Of a DNA stretch of 64,000 nucleotides, positions 19,601 through 27,025 are shown in pieces. The notes beneath the pieces are model-generated. The model was given only the letters and a program-made list of their open reading frames with translations, was not told where the DNA came from and did not search any database. The DNA comes from an uncultured Lentisphaeria bacterium (GTDB taxonomy: Bacteria; Verrucomicrobiota; Lentisphaeria; Victivallales; UBA1829), in the NCBI GenBank assembly GCA_905197955.1, contig CAJKAR010000020.1, forward strand, positions 1 to 64,000. The letters run 5' to 3'. Position 1 is the stretch's first letter. Each line of letters begins with the position of its first letter. Both the position numbers and the translations under genes were made by a program.

Positions 19601-19745
19601 TAAGGGAAACCGTCTCTCCGTTCTCTGCAATGGTAGAAATGCGGGGGACCTTGACTTCAACATCGGAAAAATTCAGAACTTAACAATCTCCGCGACTTCT
19701 GCGGACTGCGAAATCCGCAGCATTCTTCTAAACCGTTTACCATAA
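16671..19745 (+). CDS. Secreted GH5-type glycoside hydrolase with three C-terminal repeats
   Basis: 1024 residues from the ATG at 16671, preceded by a GGGAGG site. It has an N-terminal signal sequence (NVNFLFLLGAFCFCGTLHSG), a beta-sandwich region, then a TIM barrel about 215-530 with clan A features: acid/base Glu337 in FELYNEM and nucleophile Glu454 in FVSEFCC. This fits GH5 cellulase/mannanase-type retaining enzymes; substrate uncertain. The C-terminus holds three similar modules starting near residues 551, 717 and 886 (W-x-SIP-x-F, KGF, FRP/RP, NG-x-x-x-G-x-x-x-F), probably carbohydrate-binding or LamG-like. A pseudopilin gene follows 12 bases later. Confidence 0.88.
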   Translation: MKKNVNFLFLLGAFCFCGTLHSGESILHQDPLTTQTEWRAEKGISFGSNGLHIIVTPESEQSKLASRAMANRDLLGDMAQTRDRAVLASRTFPILEKYKNYMLEISVEAKAFSVSVPKVPWEGVRFVMNYDTECLWYSECCNGYSGSFDWKTLKFRTRVPIDLKKATLSLGIIGNRGEILFRNLKIAVVDGPLPAPTPNAPPPANGHTLGRLRGLNTGSALISKERVARKHFAEWKNCNLYKFTVNAPRGDISEKEFEEFCDHSIRQFDRFLYFLKKHSRALGVLQFCGFRDKIGRTETHASALEKKAHDRNIQFWDKVAAHFKGEKAIWAFELYNEMEIRIEPKFDYNELMETIAKRINRIDPDRWMIVQQEAWWGQRAMDRLRPIHAKNIIYGIHHYTPFPFSHQRLGSQKKVVTYPSVIEGLKWDKEMIRRDLAPARHFQQAYNVPIFVSEFCCVSWAEDGGRWTRDCIELFEEYGWDWMWHCIAEFQPWDPHKDANLKTVAETGRSKALNDYFAKNKFPPKFEAVRPPQEKYGRILCDKPEIQALNNYKEWRSIPLFSGGFRNNGQITLKMRILRSNKGFGSIRLTGENDSCAVLIRPRGVSYLMNGKQEVGFQNGGVAVPERNWAQYDLIFANGKLKVAVNGIPCGEIPFVPEEITSISVSGASTDLEIKDVIVHNLGKEAGSFAPAEPIAQTGKDILLYETPGQQIFSLKNLNAWKSIPIFQGETGEALTLTLECRLLNEKKGFAIVDFFGTNGNFKLVRRPNTVNFTCTQKSPALNRPETGFPKANHKTKTGEWETLEFSLTENELSLLINGKECGSIDFLPGRISKITLSAAYADCEYRNIRLRYSNPEKVLRDFQTAAKDNTNLYHDASGEVHKLENRNAWNSIPVFKGELENAFRLRFEYRILSEKKGFAQVNLIGEKGKLLTIFRPNSVSSAVFLKEKSASRNETVLPSGSIPFVAGQWQSVEIIRKGNRLSVLCNGRNAGDLDFNIGKIQNLTISATSADCEIRSILLNRLP

Positions 19746-19757
19746 AGGAGTTTTATT

Positions 19758-20522
19758 ATGAAGCACATCATTTTTCCCTTGTGGTTTCCACATTTCTCCC
19801 GGCGCTCAGGAATTTCCCTGAAACACAAGTCCTTCACGCTTATAGAGCTTCTGGTAACCATTGCGATCATCGCCATTCTGGCTGCTCTTCTTCTGCCGGC
19901 ATTGCATAAAGTCCGGGGCAAGGGAAGACAGGCAAGCTGCATCTCCGCCCAGAAACAGTTTATAATCGCCTATCTGCAATACTCTCTGGACAACGACGAT
20001 TTTGTCTGCTCTGTAGTCGACAACGGTTCGAAGCCGGAAACCTACTGGTTTTACAAGCTGCTGTCTTATACCTCTTCCACAACAAACACCAAGCTGCATT
20101 GTCCATCCGTGAAAAACTGGAGCTTCTGGGAAGGGAAACTGGGAATCGCGTTGTACGACTCGCTACAGCCCTCTTATAACAACAACTATATTCCGGTCAA
20201 AACCAACATGATCCGGCAGGCAAGCCAGCTTCTGACCTTCGGGGACAATGACCGGGGAACGGAAATCAGCACGGCATATCCCGGCTACTGCTTCTCCGTC
20301 TGGGGAAAAGTCGACGGCAACATCTCCTCGCTGACACTCTCCAGCAAAAACCACGATGGATTCATCAACTGCGCCCTGTTTGACGGACACGTTGCCTCCT
20401 ACCGGAAAAGCGATCTGTACGTCATCAGCTGGGGAGTGGATTCTCCCCAGCGCAAATTCTGGTTTCCTCTTCAGGAATACTGCTGGTCAGGAGGAAGCAA
20501 AGGTTTGAAATACAAGCCCTGA
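19758..20522 (+). CDS. H-X9-DG prepilin-like protein
   Basis: 254 residues. A 25-residue basic leader precedes SFTLIELLVTIAIIAILAAL, the class III prepilin cleavage and hydrophobic helix with Glu at +5. The residue at -1 is Ser rather than Gly. The C-terminal region contains HDGFINCALFDGHVASY, an exact H-X9-DG signature. AAGGAG lies 8 bases before the ATG. It directly follows the GH5 gene and is probably in the same transcript under GntR-fusion control. The family is firm; whether it is assembled into a fibre is unknown. Confidence 0.93.
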   Translation: MKHIIFPLWFPHFSRRSGISLKHKSFTLIELLVTIAIIAILAALLLPALHKVRGKGRQASCISAQKQFIIAYLQYSLDNDDFVCSVVDNGSKPETYWFYKLLSYTSSTTNTKLHCPSVKNWSFWEGKLGIALYDSLQPSYNNNYIPVKTNMIRQASQLLTFGDNDRGTEISTAYPGYCFSVWGKVDGNISSLTLSSKNHDGFINCALFDGHVASYRKSDLYVISWGVDSPQRKFWFPLQEYCWSGGSKGLKYKP

Positions 20523-20580
20523 TCGTATCATACCGCGTCTTTTCCGATGAACCTCGAAAAAAAACAATCGGAAGAAGAGT

Positions 20581-21495
20581 TCAAAGAGAACGAAGTTTCT
20601 TACGGAATTCCCGGGGGGAACACCCGTGAAAACGATGGAATTCCGAGGAAAAGTGCAATGGATTGCGGTATCCCGCCATTTCCGCGATTTCCTTGATTGT
20701 CCAGTCGTCCGCCTGAAGAAGATATGCCGCCCGGCGAAGACGGAGACGAAGAAGATACTGATACGGCGTCATATGCACAGCGGCACGAAACCGTTTATTC
20801 AATGTCGGCAAACTCATCCCCCATTCGGATGCCAGATGCCGGATGTTCAACGGCTCCGAACAATGTGTTTCGAAAAATTCCAGAATCTTTGCGATCTCAG
20901 CTGGAACCGGTCCCGTTTTTGAAACATTGGAAAGCATCTGGAGCAAGCCAAACGTATAAGTTGCGTTCCATTCGCAGGAGACATGGCTGACTGCATTCTG
21001 AAGCGTGCCGCGAATCAGATCGAACAGTTCATCCAGCCGTTTCGAATCGGGAAGCTGAATCACATCCACATGATCCAGCTGAAAGAGTTTCAGAAGATCC
21101 GGAAGCATCCATCCGGATAGAATCATACCCATTTTCCGGCATTTCTTTTCCGACAGGAACATCAAATCATGATCCATTCCGCGATGCAGCAGGAAAAGAT
21201 CCCCCGCCTCCCCTAGATATCCACGATCGCCGTTGCGGATATAAAATTCTCCGGAATAGATGTATTCCAGAGAAAGAAAATTCTGTTTCACGCGGCGCTG
21301 AAGATAAAAATCTTTGATTTCCGAACGAATCAAATAATCACAATAAAGAGCTTGGGATTCCAGTTGCACACACCTCTGAACAGAAAGATTCGAATCGGGA
21401 ATTGCCCCCGACCGATATACAGAGGACTCCCCTGAATGATACAGAAGCGGAGCTTTCTGGCGGAGAAAAATGGAAAGATGATCCAAAATCTGCAT
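20581..21495 (-). CDS. AraC-family transcriptional regulator
   Basis: 304 residues. The N-terminal half has cupin-like character (FLSLEYIYSGEFYIRNGDRGYLGEAGDLFLLHRG), suited to sugar sensing. The C-terminal half is a typical AraC double helix-turn-helix (NIRHLASEWGMSLPTLNKRFRAAV and TIKEIAEMAGYRNPLHFSSEFHRFHGCSPREFRKKL). It is divergent from a decayed secreted-protein gene, a pseudopilin and a secreted protein of unknown family, and would be expected to control that rightward unit. Confidence 0.93.
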   Translation of the reverse strand: MQILDHLSIFLRQKAPLLYHSGESSVYRSGAIPDSNLSVQRCVQLESQALYCDYLIRSEIKDFYLQRRVKQNFLSLEYIYSGEFYIRNGDRGYLGEAGDLFLLHRGMDHDLMFLSEKKCRKMGMILSGWMLPDLLKLFQLDHVDVIQLPDSKRLDELFDLIRGTLQNAVSHVSCEWNATYTFGLLQMLSNVSKTGPVPAEIAKILEFFETHCSEPLNIRHLASEWGMSLPTLNKRFRAAVHMTPYQYLLRLRLRRAAYLLQADDWTIKEIAEMAGYRNPLHFSSEFHRFHGCSPREFRKKLRSL

Positions 21496-21533
21496 TTTAT
21501 TTTTCCTGATATATTTTTATTTTTCTTAATATA

Positions 21534-21578
21534 AAAGTATACTTTATCTTATATTTTTCAAGAAAAATGTGTTATAAT
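21534..21578 (+). promoter_or_regulatory. Palindrome and -10 box upstream of decayed gene
   Basis: A perfect 12-bp palindrome AAAGTATACTTT lies at 21534-21545 and a consensus -10 TATAAT at 21573-21578, with no good -35 at the matching distance. This is the pattern of an activator-dependent promoter, possibly for the divergent AraC protein. Confidence 0.4.
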
Positions 21579-21622
21579 TTTAAACTGTCGGCATACCAGA
21601 ACAACCATGGAAAGGCTTCTTC

Positions 21623-21873
21623 ATGCAGCAACAGACTTTGACATTCCTCGCACTCTTCGTTCTTCTCTCCATACTCTGTGCAGACAACGGAAAACTAATC
21701 TTCTCGTTCGACGGGGAAAACGGGGAAAGACCTTCGCAATTCACAAAGAACAACGCTGGATCACTGGAGGCAATGATGGTCGGAACCGTGGGATTGTTAA
21801 AACCGATGACCATGCAAATGGAGGGAATGCACTCAAGATTACCAAAAAACGCGGAGTATCCAAATTCAACTGA
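21623..21873 (+). pseudogene. Frameshifted remnant of a secreted protein gene
   Basis: The frame opens MQQQTLTFLALFVLLSILCADN, a good signal peptide after a GGAAAGG site, and continues LIFSFDGENGERPSQFTKNN, as in the first beta strands of secreted carbohydrate-binding proteins. The sensible continuation GGNALKITKKRG lies in the next frame, about 50 codons on, and stops at 21873. The expected bulk of the protein is missing. This reads as a signal peptide plus start of a module, broken by a frameshift and a 3' deletion. A small real secreted peptide of 88 residues is the alternative. Confidence 0.45.
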
Positions 21874-22044
21874 TTGTGCGTCTAATTGATAATATTCTTC
21901 TTGGCTGGATCTCAAAATCAACAATACGGCAAGGGAAGATAGATACTCTCATACGAAATCTGGTCCAGAATGACAACCACCGCTTCTGTTGTCACCACTA
22001 CGGGCTCTGGCATCCGGAACAAAAAACAGGAAAGGAGAATCCCA

Positions 22045-22737
22045 ATGAAAACTCGATTCACTCTTATTGAACTTTTGATTACAATTGCCATTATTGCCAT
22101 ATTGACTGCAATTCTTCTTCCATCCCTGAATTCCGCTAGAGCAACGGCTGTGTCCGCCTCATGCCGCAACAATCTGAAACAAGTCGGGCTGCTATATTTT
22201 TCCTATGCAAACGACAGCAACGGAATCTTTCCAATTTCAAAATGTTCCTATAATGACATTCAATGGATTGTCCAATACTTTCCTCAAGATAAAATCCCGA
22301 AGTATGCATCCTGCCCGGCAGTCGACCAGCCTAATAAAACCAAAGGACATACCTATGGTTCTCTTGGCATGATCAGACTGGGAGATCCGTACAATACCTT
22401 CTATGGCTCTCCTTGGGGAAAATTCGAATTCGAAGAAGGCAGTTCCATGAAGTGGTTCGATATGAAACGCTTGAAGCATGCATCGACTTGCTGGCTTCTC
22501 ACCGATTCCATTTATTTCTCCGGCACTCAGGAAGGGTGCGAAGCATATAATCCATCCTACACATCAAATGCCGGTTTCCATTTCCGTCATAAAGAATCGC
22601 TTAATGGGTTGTTTGCTGACGGACATATCGAAACAGGACGGAATGAAAAGGTGAAATTCGGCTGGCTGAGACTCAATACATTGCTTCCAACTGTCAGCAT
22701 GCAATTCCGCAGAGAAAACTATAAATATACATATTAA
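22045..22737 (+). CDS. H-X9-DG prepilin-like protein
   Basis: 230 residues from the ATG at 22045, which follows an AAAGGAG site; a longer frame from 21970 adds a Thr-rich leader without a ribosome site. It starts MKTRFTLIELLITIAIIAI with Glu at +5 and Arg at the -1 position. The signature HKESLNGLFADGHIE is an exact H-X9-DG match near the C-terminus. The next secreted-protein gene begins 13 bases downstream. Codon use is more A/T rich than in the two GH2-type genes. Confidence 0.93.
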   Translation: MKTRFTLIELLITIAIIAILTAILLPSLNSARATAVSASCRNNLKQVGLLYFSYANDSNGIFPISKCSYNDIQWIVQYFPQDKIPKYASCPAVDQPNKTKGHTYGSLGMIRLGDPYNTFYGSPWGKFEFEEGSSMKWFDMKRLKHASTCWLLTDSIYFSGTQEGCEAYNPSYTSNAGFHFRHKESLNGLFADGHIETGRNEKVKFGWLRLNTLLPTVSMQFRRENYKYTY

Positions 22738-22750
22738 AAGGATCCCGTTC

Positions 22751-23971
22751 ATGCAGAAACTCGCTCTTATCACTCTTCTGTTATTCTCATATTCAACTCT
22801 TATTCCGCTTTCAGGCGGGGAAAACACAAAACTGGAAAAACAGATCAACCGTATCTGGAACTCTTCCACTACATCCTTCCGCTCCTCCAGAACCGGACTT
22901 TTTTATGGAAAAGCTCTTAATAAACTTCCGGGAGTGGACTGCTATCCAACTAGAGAACAGTATCTGAGAGGAAAATATAGAACCGAACCTTATCAAAAGG
23001 GAGGTAAAAACACCGTCGGCTATAATCTCCACGGCGGAGGAAGCGGAACAGAAGACTGCTCTCTTTTTACCGGAACTCTTCTTGCCGCTATCTGCGACAA
23101 GTTTATCGCAACAAAAGATCCCATCTGTCGGGATCAGGCAAACATGGCCTATCGAGGACTCTACTCCGCAGCAACCGCACATGGAGAACCTGGCTTTATT
23201 GCCAGAGGAGTCTGCCACGAGGATGGAAAAAGCATCTTTGCGGGTACATCTCGTGATCAATATACAAACGCCATTTACGGCTTGTGGCGTTACTTCCATA
23301 CGCCTCTTTCCTCCAAAGAAAGAAAAAAAGAAATCCGCAAAATTCTGATCGCAGTTGCAGATAAAATGATTCGAGAAATCACTCCGGAAAACAATTACTC
23401 CTTCCGTTTCGCTTACGGAATTCCAGACGACCGGGGCGTTGCGAAAATGTATTCTCCGACCCCATCCTATATCACCTTGCGCCTTGCCATGATCTATGCT
23501 GCAGCATGGGATGTCTCCCGAGAAAAAAAATATTACGACCTCTTTCTGAAATACATCGACAACGGGATTGAAGGAACAGAAATATGGATTGAAGAAATCC
23601 GATGTAAAATATTCCATTCCCAGCCTTATGTAATTCTCCAGCAAGGCTATGCTTTGGAAATCGTATGGAGTACGGCACAATCCCCGGAACTCAAACACAG
23701 AATTCTGCAGGTATTTGAAACTGTTAATCGGACAGTGGACGAGTCGCCGTTTTATGCAAAGGTTCGGTTCCGCAGTCTGGGAGAAATCATCGGAGGAGAG
23801 CTGAGAATGCCTGGTTGGAAACTTTCAGACAGACTCCAGAAGCATTTGCACAGGGATATCATGCGTCTTGGAGCGAAAGGCTGGCCGGGAGCAAACTATA
23901 CACTGATCGGAGCCTATTGGGCTGCCCGCGCCAAAGGATTCTTAACTCCGGAATTGGAAATCCAGAAATAA
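22751..23971 (+). CDS. Secreted protein of unknown family, helix-rich
   Basis: 406 residues with signal peptide MQKLALITLLLFSYSTLIPLSGG. No catalytic motif was recognised. The rest looks alpha-helical with repeated aromatic helices (YTNAIYGLWRYFHTPL, YITLRLAMIYAAAWDVS, LIGAYWAARAKG), which suggests an alpha/alpha-toroid such as six-hairpin glycosidases or polysaccharide lyases. That is a fold guess only. It follows the pseudopilin at 22045 in a probable operon opposite an AraC regulator, so a role in glycan use is likely by context. Confidence 0.8.
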   Translation: MQKLALITLLLFSYSTLIPLSGGENTKLEKQINRIWNSSTTSFRSSRTGLFYGKALNKLPGVDCYPTREQYLRGKYRTEPYQKGGKNTVGYNLHGGGSGTEDCSLFTGTLLAAICDKFIATKDPICRDQANMAYRGLYSAATAHGEPGFIARGVCHEDGKSIFAGTSRDQYTNAIYGLWRYFHTPLSSKERKKEIRKILIAVADKMIREITPENNYSFRFAYGIPDDRGVAKMYSPTPSYITLRLAMIYAAAWDVSREKKYYDLFLKYIDNGIEGTEIWIEEIRCKIFHSQPYVILQQGYALEIVWSTAQSPELKHRILQVFETVNRTVDESPFYAKVRFRSLGEIIGGELRMPGWKLSDRLQKHLHRDIMRLGAKGWPGANYTLIGAYWAARAKGFLTPELEIQK

Positions 23972-24023
23972 TTCCAACCTCTTCAGAAAAAGAATTTCCA
24001 AAACGCCAGAGGAGCTTTTTAAG

Positions 24024-24196
24024 ACAGAAAAAACGCTGCAGCTCCTTTTCGGGAAACCGCAGTGTCAAATTTCTCTATACCCGGAGGACTGGAAAACAAT
24101 TCAGATGACAGGGGACATTTAAAACAGAAAAACGCTGCGGCTCCTTTTCGGGAAACCGCAGTGTCGAATTTCTCTAACCCCGGAGGACTGGAAAAA
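24024..24196 (-). terminator. Two tandem near-identical terminators downstream of infA
   Basis: About 75 bases are present twice (24024-24098 and 24123-24196), offset by 99 bases and nearly identical. Each contains a stem with arms near CTGCGG and CCGCAG followed on the minus strand by a T run, so each is a Rho-independent terminator for the adk-map-infA unit. The distal copy has one stem mismatch (CTGCAG). Confidence 0.75.
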
Positions 24197-24220
24197 CAAA
24201 ACTGTTTTCCGGCACTCGGA

Positions 24221-24439
24221 TTATTTCTGTCGGAAAACGATTCTGCCCTTTGTCAGATCATAGGAAGACATCTCGATCGTGACCGTATCGCCAGGAAGAA
24301 TACGAATAAAATTCAAACGCATCTTTCCACTGATGTGCGCAAGCACACAATGCTTGTTTGGCAGCTCCACTTTAAACATCGTGTTGGGCAGCAGTTCCTT
24401 CACAATCCCGTCAACTTTTATGACGTCATCTTTAGGCAC
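24221..24439 (-). CDS. infA: Translation initiation factor IF-1
   Basis: 72 residues, the standard length. It is a single S1-type OB fold with the family landmarks IKVDGIVKELLPNTMFKVEL, VLAHISGKMR and ILPGDTVTIEMSSYDLTKGRIVFR. IF-1 binds the 30S A site and aids start-codon selection. It overlaps the map gene by 8 bases at its 5' end and is the last gene of adk-map-infA, an order common near ribosomal protein operons although secY is not present here. Confidence 0.97.
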   Translation of the reverse strand: MPKDDVIKVDGIVKELLPNTMFKVELPNKHCVLAHISGKMRLNFIRILPGDTVTIEMSSYDLTKGRIVFRQK

Positions 24440-25196
24440 GGGTTAAGACCTCCGGTTGTTCATTAGTTATAAGCACCATATGCTCGAAATGAGCCGAATA
24501 TTCTCCATCGCAGGTGCAGACCGTCCAGCGGTTCGGACGGACAAACACCTTGTAGGTCCCGAGATTGAACATCGGTTCAATCGCAAGCACCATGCCGGGC
24601 TGGAGCAGGGGTCCGCGGCGGGGGGTCACATAATTCGGAACCTCCGGCGGCTCGTGCAGTTTCGTTCCGCAGCCGTGCCCGACAAAATCACGGACTACAC
24701 CAATTCCGTTCCGTCTGGCGACCTTCTCAATCGCAGCGGAAATGTCGCGGATGTAATTGCCGGGAAGCGCAGCTTTGATTCCGGCTTCCAGAGCCTCGCG
24801 CGTCACATCCAGAAGTTTCTGGACATTCGAAGGAGCCGGACCGTCGCCGACATAGACTGTCCGCGCGGTATCGCCGATTCCCCCTTCATACTCCACTCCT
24901 ACATCCAGACTGACAATATCCCCCTTCAAAATAAAACGATCCGGAACTCCAATTCCGTGAACCACTTCATCGTTCACGGAAATGCAGATGTTGCCGGGAT
25001 AGCCGTGATATCCGAGAAACGCACATTTGCCGCCCATCGAATGGATCACTTCCCCCGCCACCATATCCAGCTCCTTCGTGCTCATTCCGGGACGGACAAA
25101 CTCAGCGATGCGGTCGCGAGCCTTGCCCGCCATCGCAGCGGCAACACGGATCTTCGCGACCTCATCCGGAGTGTGAATGATGTAATCTCTGGCCAT
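24432..25196 (-). CDS. map: Methionine aminopeptidase type I
   Basis: 254 residues. It removes the initiator Met from nascent proteins. The pita-bread metal ligands are visible: Asp in SLDVGVEYEGGIGDTAR (two positions), His in FVGHGCGTKLHE, Glu in MVLAIEPMF and the final Glu in SAHFEHMV. It lacks an N-terminal zinc finger extension, so it is the short type Ia form. It begins 4 bases after the adk stop and overlaps infA at its 3' end, so the three genes are translationally linked. Confidence 0.97.
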   Translation of the reverse strand: MARDYIIHTPDEVAKIRVAAAMAGKARDRIAEFVRPGMSTKELDMVAGEVIHSMGGKCAFLGYHGYPGNICISVNDEVVHGIGVPDRFILKGDIVSLDVGVEYEGGIGDTARTVYVGDGPAPSNVQKLLDVTREALEAGIKAALPGNYIRDISAAIEKVARRNGIGVVRDFVGHGCGTKLHEPPEVPNYVTPRRGPLLQPGMVLAIEPMFNLGTYKVFVRPNRWTVCTCDGEYSAHFEHMVLITNEQPEVLTRA

Positions 25197-25200
25197 TTTA

Positions 25201-25857
25201 TCAGCTCAGAATCGCGCGCAGTGCGGCATAGCCTTCCGCTTTCGGAAGGGAAGAATCAATTTTCCGCAGGAGCGATTTCTTCGTATAATATTCGATCAGC
25301 GGGAAGGTCTGTTCCTTATAGACGGAAAGACGGTTTTTGGCGGTCTCAAGCGAGTCATCGGAACGCTGATAGAGTTCCCCGCCGCAGCTGTCGCAAACGC
25401 CTTCGACTTTCGGCTTGGAAAAGATCTTGTTGAAGCTGGCTCCGCATTTGCGGCAGGTAAGCCGGGCGGTCAGACGCTGAAGCAGAAGTTCTTCCGGAGC
25501 ATCGAACAGAACAACGGCATCCAGTTTTTTGCCGGCCTTCTCCAGAGCGGTCTCCAGAAGTTCCGCCTGACGAATCGTGCGGGGAAATCCATCGAGCAGG
25601 AATCCGTCCGCGCACTCCGCCGAGAGGAGTTTTCCGGCTACCATATCGGCCACCACCTCATCGGGCACCAGCTTTCCGGAATCAATGTAGCTCTTGGCCA
25701 GCTTGCCCAGTTCCGTTCCTTTTCCGATTTCGGAGCGGAAGATGTCTCCCGTTGAAACATGTGCAAGCTTCTCCTCCTTCAGAAGTACTTCCGAAAGAGT
25801 TCCTTTTCCCGCTCCCGGAGGACCGAGAAGAACAATGTTCTTTTTCGTGATCATCAT
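25201..25857 (-). CDS. adk: Adenylate kinase
   Basis: 218 residues. It interconverts ATP and AMP with two ADP. The P-loop is GPPGAGKGT at the N-terminus, the AMP-binding line is LLDGFPRT, and the LID is the long form with four zinc-ligand cysteines in CRKCGASF and CDSCGGELYQR. It is first in the adk-map-infA unit. Two adjacent ATG codons follow a GGAAGG-type ribosome site; the first is used here. Confidence 0.97.
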   Translation of the reverse strand: MMITKKNIVLLGPPGAGKGTLSEVLLKEEKLAHVSTGDIFRSEIGKGTELGKLAKSYIDSGKLVPDEVVADMVAGKLLSAECADGFLLDGFPRTIRQAELLETALEKAGKKLDAVVLFDAPEELLLQRLTARLTCRKCGASFNKIFSKPKVEGVCDSCGGELYQRSDDSLETAKNRLSVYKEQTFPLIEYYTKKSLLRKIDSSLPKAEGYAALRAILS

Positions 25858-26150
25858 CGCCTTCCTTCCAGTTGAAATTTTATATAATCCTATAATTTAC
25901 AACCATTCCACTTTGATTTCAAACCCGTTTTCCCTCCTTCGCCCGATTCCAGTTGAAATTCTTCCGGAACTCTTCTGTTTTCAAGGGAAGAGGAAACTGC
26001 AGCAATCGCGCAGGAAACGGGGAATCCTGCTCGAATCGATGGTAAAGCGCAGGGAAGCGGGAGATTCCCGCGACACTCTGCGCCCCCGGGAGGTCTCGAT
26101 GGAAAAGTTTTGTCTTTGCCATCCTGTTCAGACAGAAACGAAAAAACGGA
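25858..26150. other. Intergenic region without recognised gene
   Basis: Upstream of adk and downstream of the GspG-like gene, both on the minus strand. No coding frame, clear hairpin or consensus promoter could be supported, although an adk promoter must lie here. Confidence 0.5.
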
Positions 26151-26738
26151 TCACTCACGTTTGAAGTTCGTAATATCATCACCTTCGCCGTTCGTCATAT
26201 GCGTGGAAAATTGAACTCGGCTAGAGGAAAACAGGTCTGAACTGTTTTTGCCAGAAGCAGCTGCGGTTTTATCCTTGCCCAATGAAATAAGATCATAAGA
26301 ACCTGTGTTAAACACACCGGGATAGACATAAATCAAAGGCTGACGCCAACCGTCCAATACCTGGTACCTTCCATTAACATACTGAAGACGGATTCCACGG
26401 ATTTTTGCATTGCCGGAATCATCCGCACTCACATCATTAAATTGCCCCCAGATATTGTTTTTATAATTGACTCTATCTGAAGATGGAGATTCAAAATCTA
26501 CTTCATCTAAAACAAAAACACAAGCTTTCGGGGGATCATTGGAATCCAAAATAGGATAATAGCCAAATTTATTTTTGTAGCTTTCCAGTGCGAGTTCCAG
26601 CAGTTTGATGGTTGTCTGAGTGGAAGTTCTGGCGGATCTCTCACTGACATAAGCCGTCAGTCCCAGCGCCATCCCAGCAAGAATCCCGATAATCGCCACC
26701 ACCACAAGAATTTCCACAAGAGTAAACGTTCTTTTCAT
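26151..26738 (-). CDS. GspG-like major pseudopilin
   Basis: 195 residues from the ATG at 26738, with MKRTFTLVEILVVVAIIGILAGMA as prepilin signal and helix. Unlike the H-X9-DG proteins in the window it has GspG hallmarks: ALESYKNKFGYYP after the long helix, DGWRQPLIYVYPG, and YDLISLGKD near the C-terminal calcium-binding loop. GspG forms the pseudopilus of type II secretion. It stands alone: no secretin, ATPase, inner-membrane platform or prepilin peptidase gene is in the window. The residue before the FTLVE site is Thr. Confidence 0.88.
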   Translation of the reverse strand: MKRTFTLVEILVVVAIIGILAGMALGLTAYVSERSARTSTQTTIKLLELALESYKNKFGYYPILDSNDPPKACVFVLDEVDFESPSSDRVNYKNNIWGQFNDVSADDSGNAKIRGIRLQYVNGRYQVLDGWRQPLIYVYPGVFNTGSYDLISLGKDKTAAASGKNSSDLFSSSRVQFSTHMTNGEGDDITNFKRE

Positions 26739-26883
26739 GATACTGATCTCCATAACTGTTGTATTCCGGGAATAGTATAGCATCCGGTTTTCCCGATTGC
26801 AAATCTATTTTCCCCGGAGTCCCTTGATTCTGATCATTTTCCAGAATCCATTCCCCGGCTTCTCCAGAAAAATAAGCAAAGGA

Positions 26884-26953
26884 ATTAATTTGTTTTTAAT
26901 CACAATAGTCGATAAAAAACAGAAAAAAAAACCGATTAATTTTGTTTTTAATC
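26884..26953 (+). repeat. Duplicated operator-like motif upstream of ROK gene
   Basis: ATTAATTTGTTTTTAATC (26884-26901) recurs with one extra T at 26935-26953, 51 bp downstream. Each copy has ATTAA/TTAAT ends in inverted orientation, and the second abuts the -35 box of the ROK promoter. It is a plausible autoregulatory pair. Confidence 0.5.
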
Positions 26954-26982
26954 TTGACAAAAAGAACGTTTTATCGTATAAT
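26954..26982 (+). promoter_or_regulatory. Consensus promoter of the ROK-pseudopilin-GH2 unit
   Basis: Perfect TTGACA (26954-26959) and TATAAT (26977-26982) with 17-bp spacing. Transcription would begin near 26989, which rules out start codons upstream of that point for the ROK gene. Confidence 0.85.
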
Positions 26983-27025
26983 GTTAAAAGAAAACGAAGC
27001 TATTCTCATAAGGAAATACACCGTG

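Noticed and set aside
20542..20573. Terminator between the pseudopilin and AraC genes
   Set aside because: Only a 7-bp stem with an 18-base loop and no T run; too weak to annotate.
24024..24196. CRISPR-like array because of the two similar blocks
   Set aside because: Only two units, each too long, with internal terminator hairpins; no cas genes in the window.
26151..26738. Counting the GspG-like protein as a fifth H-X9-DG cassette member
   Set aside because: It has GspG-specific lines, lacks the H-X9-DG signature and has no adjacent hydrolase on its strand.
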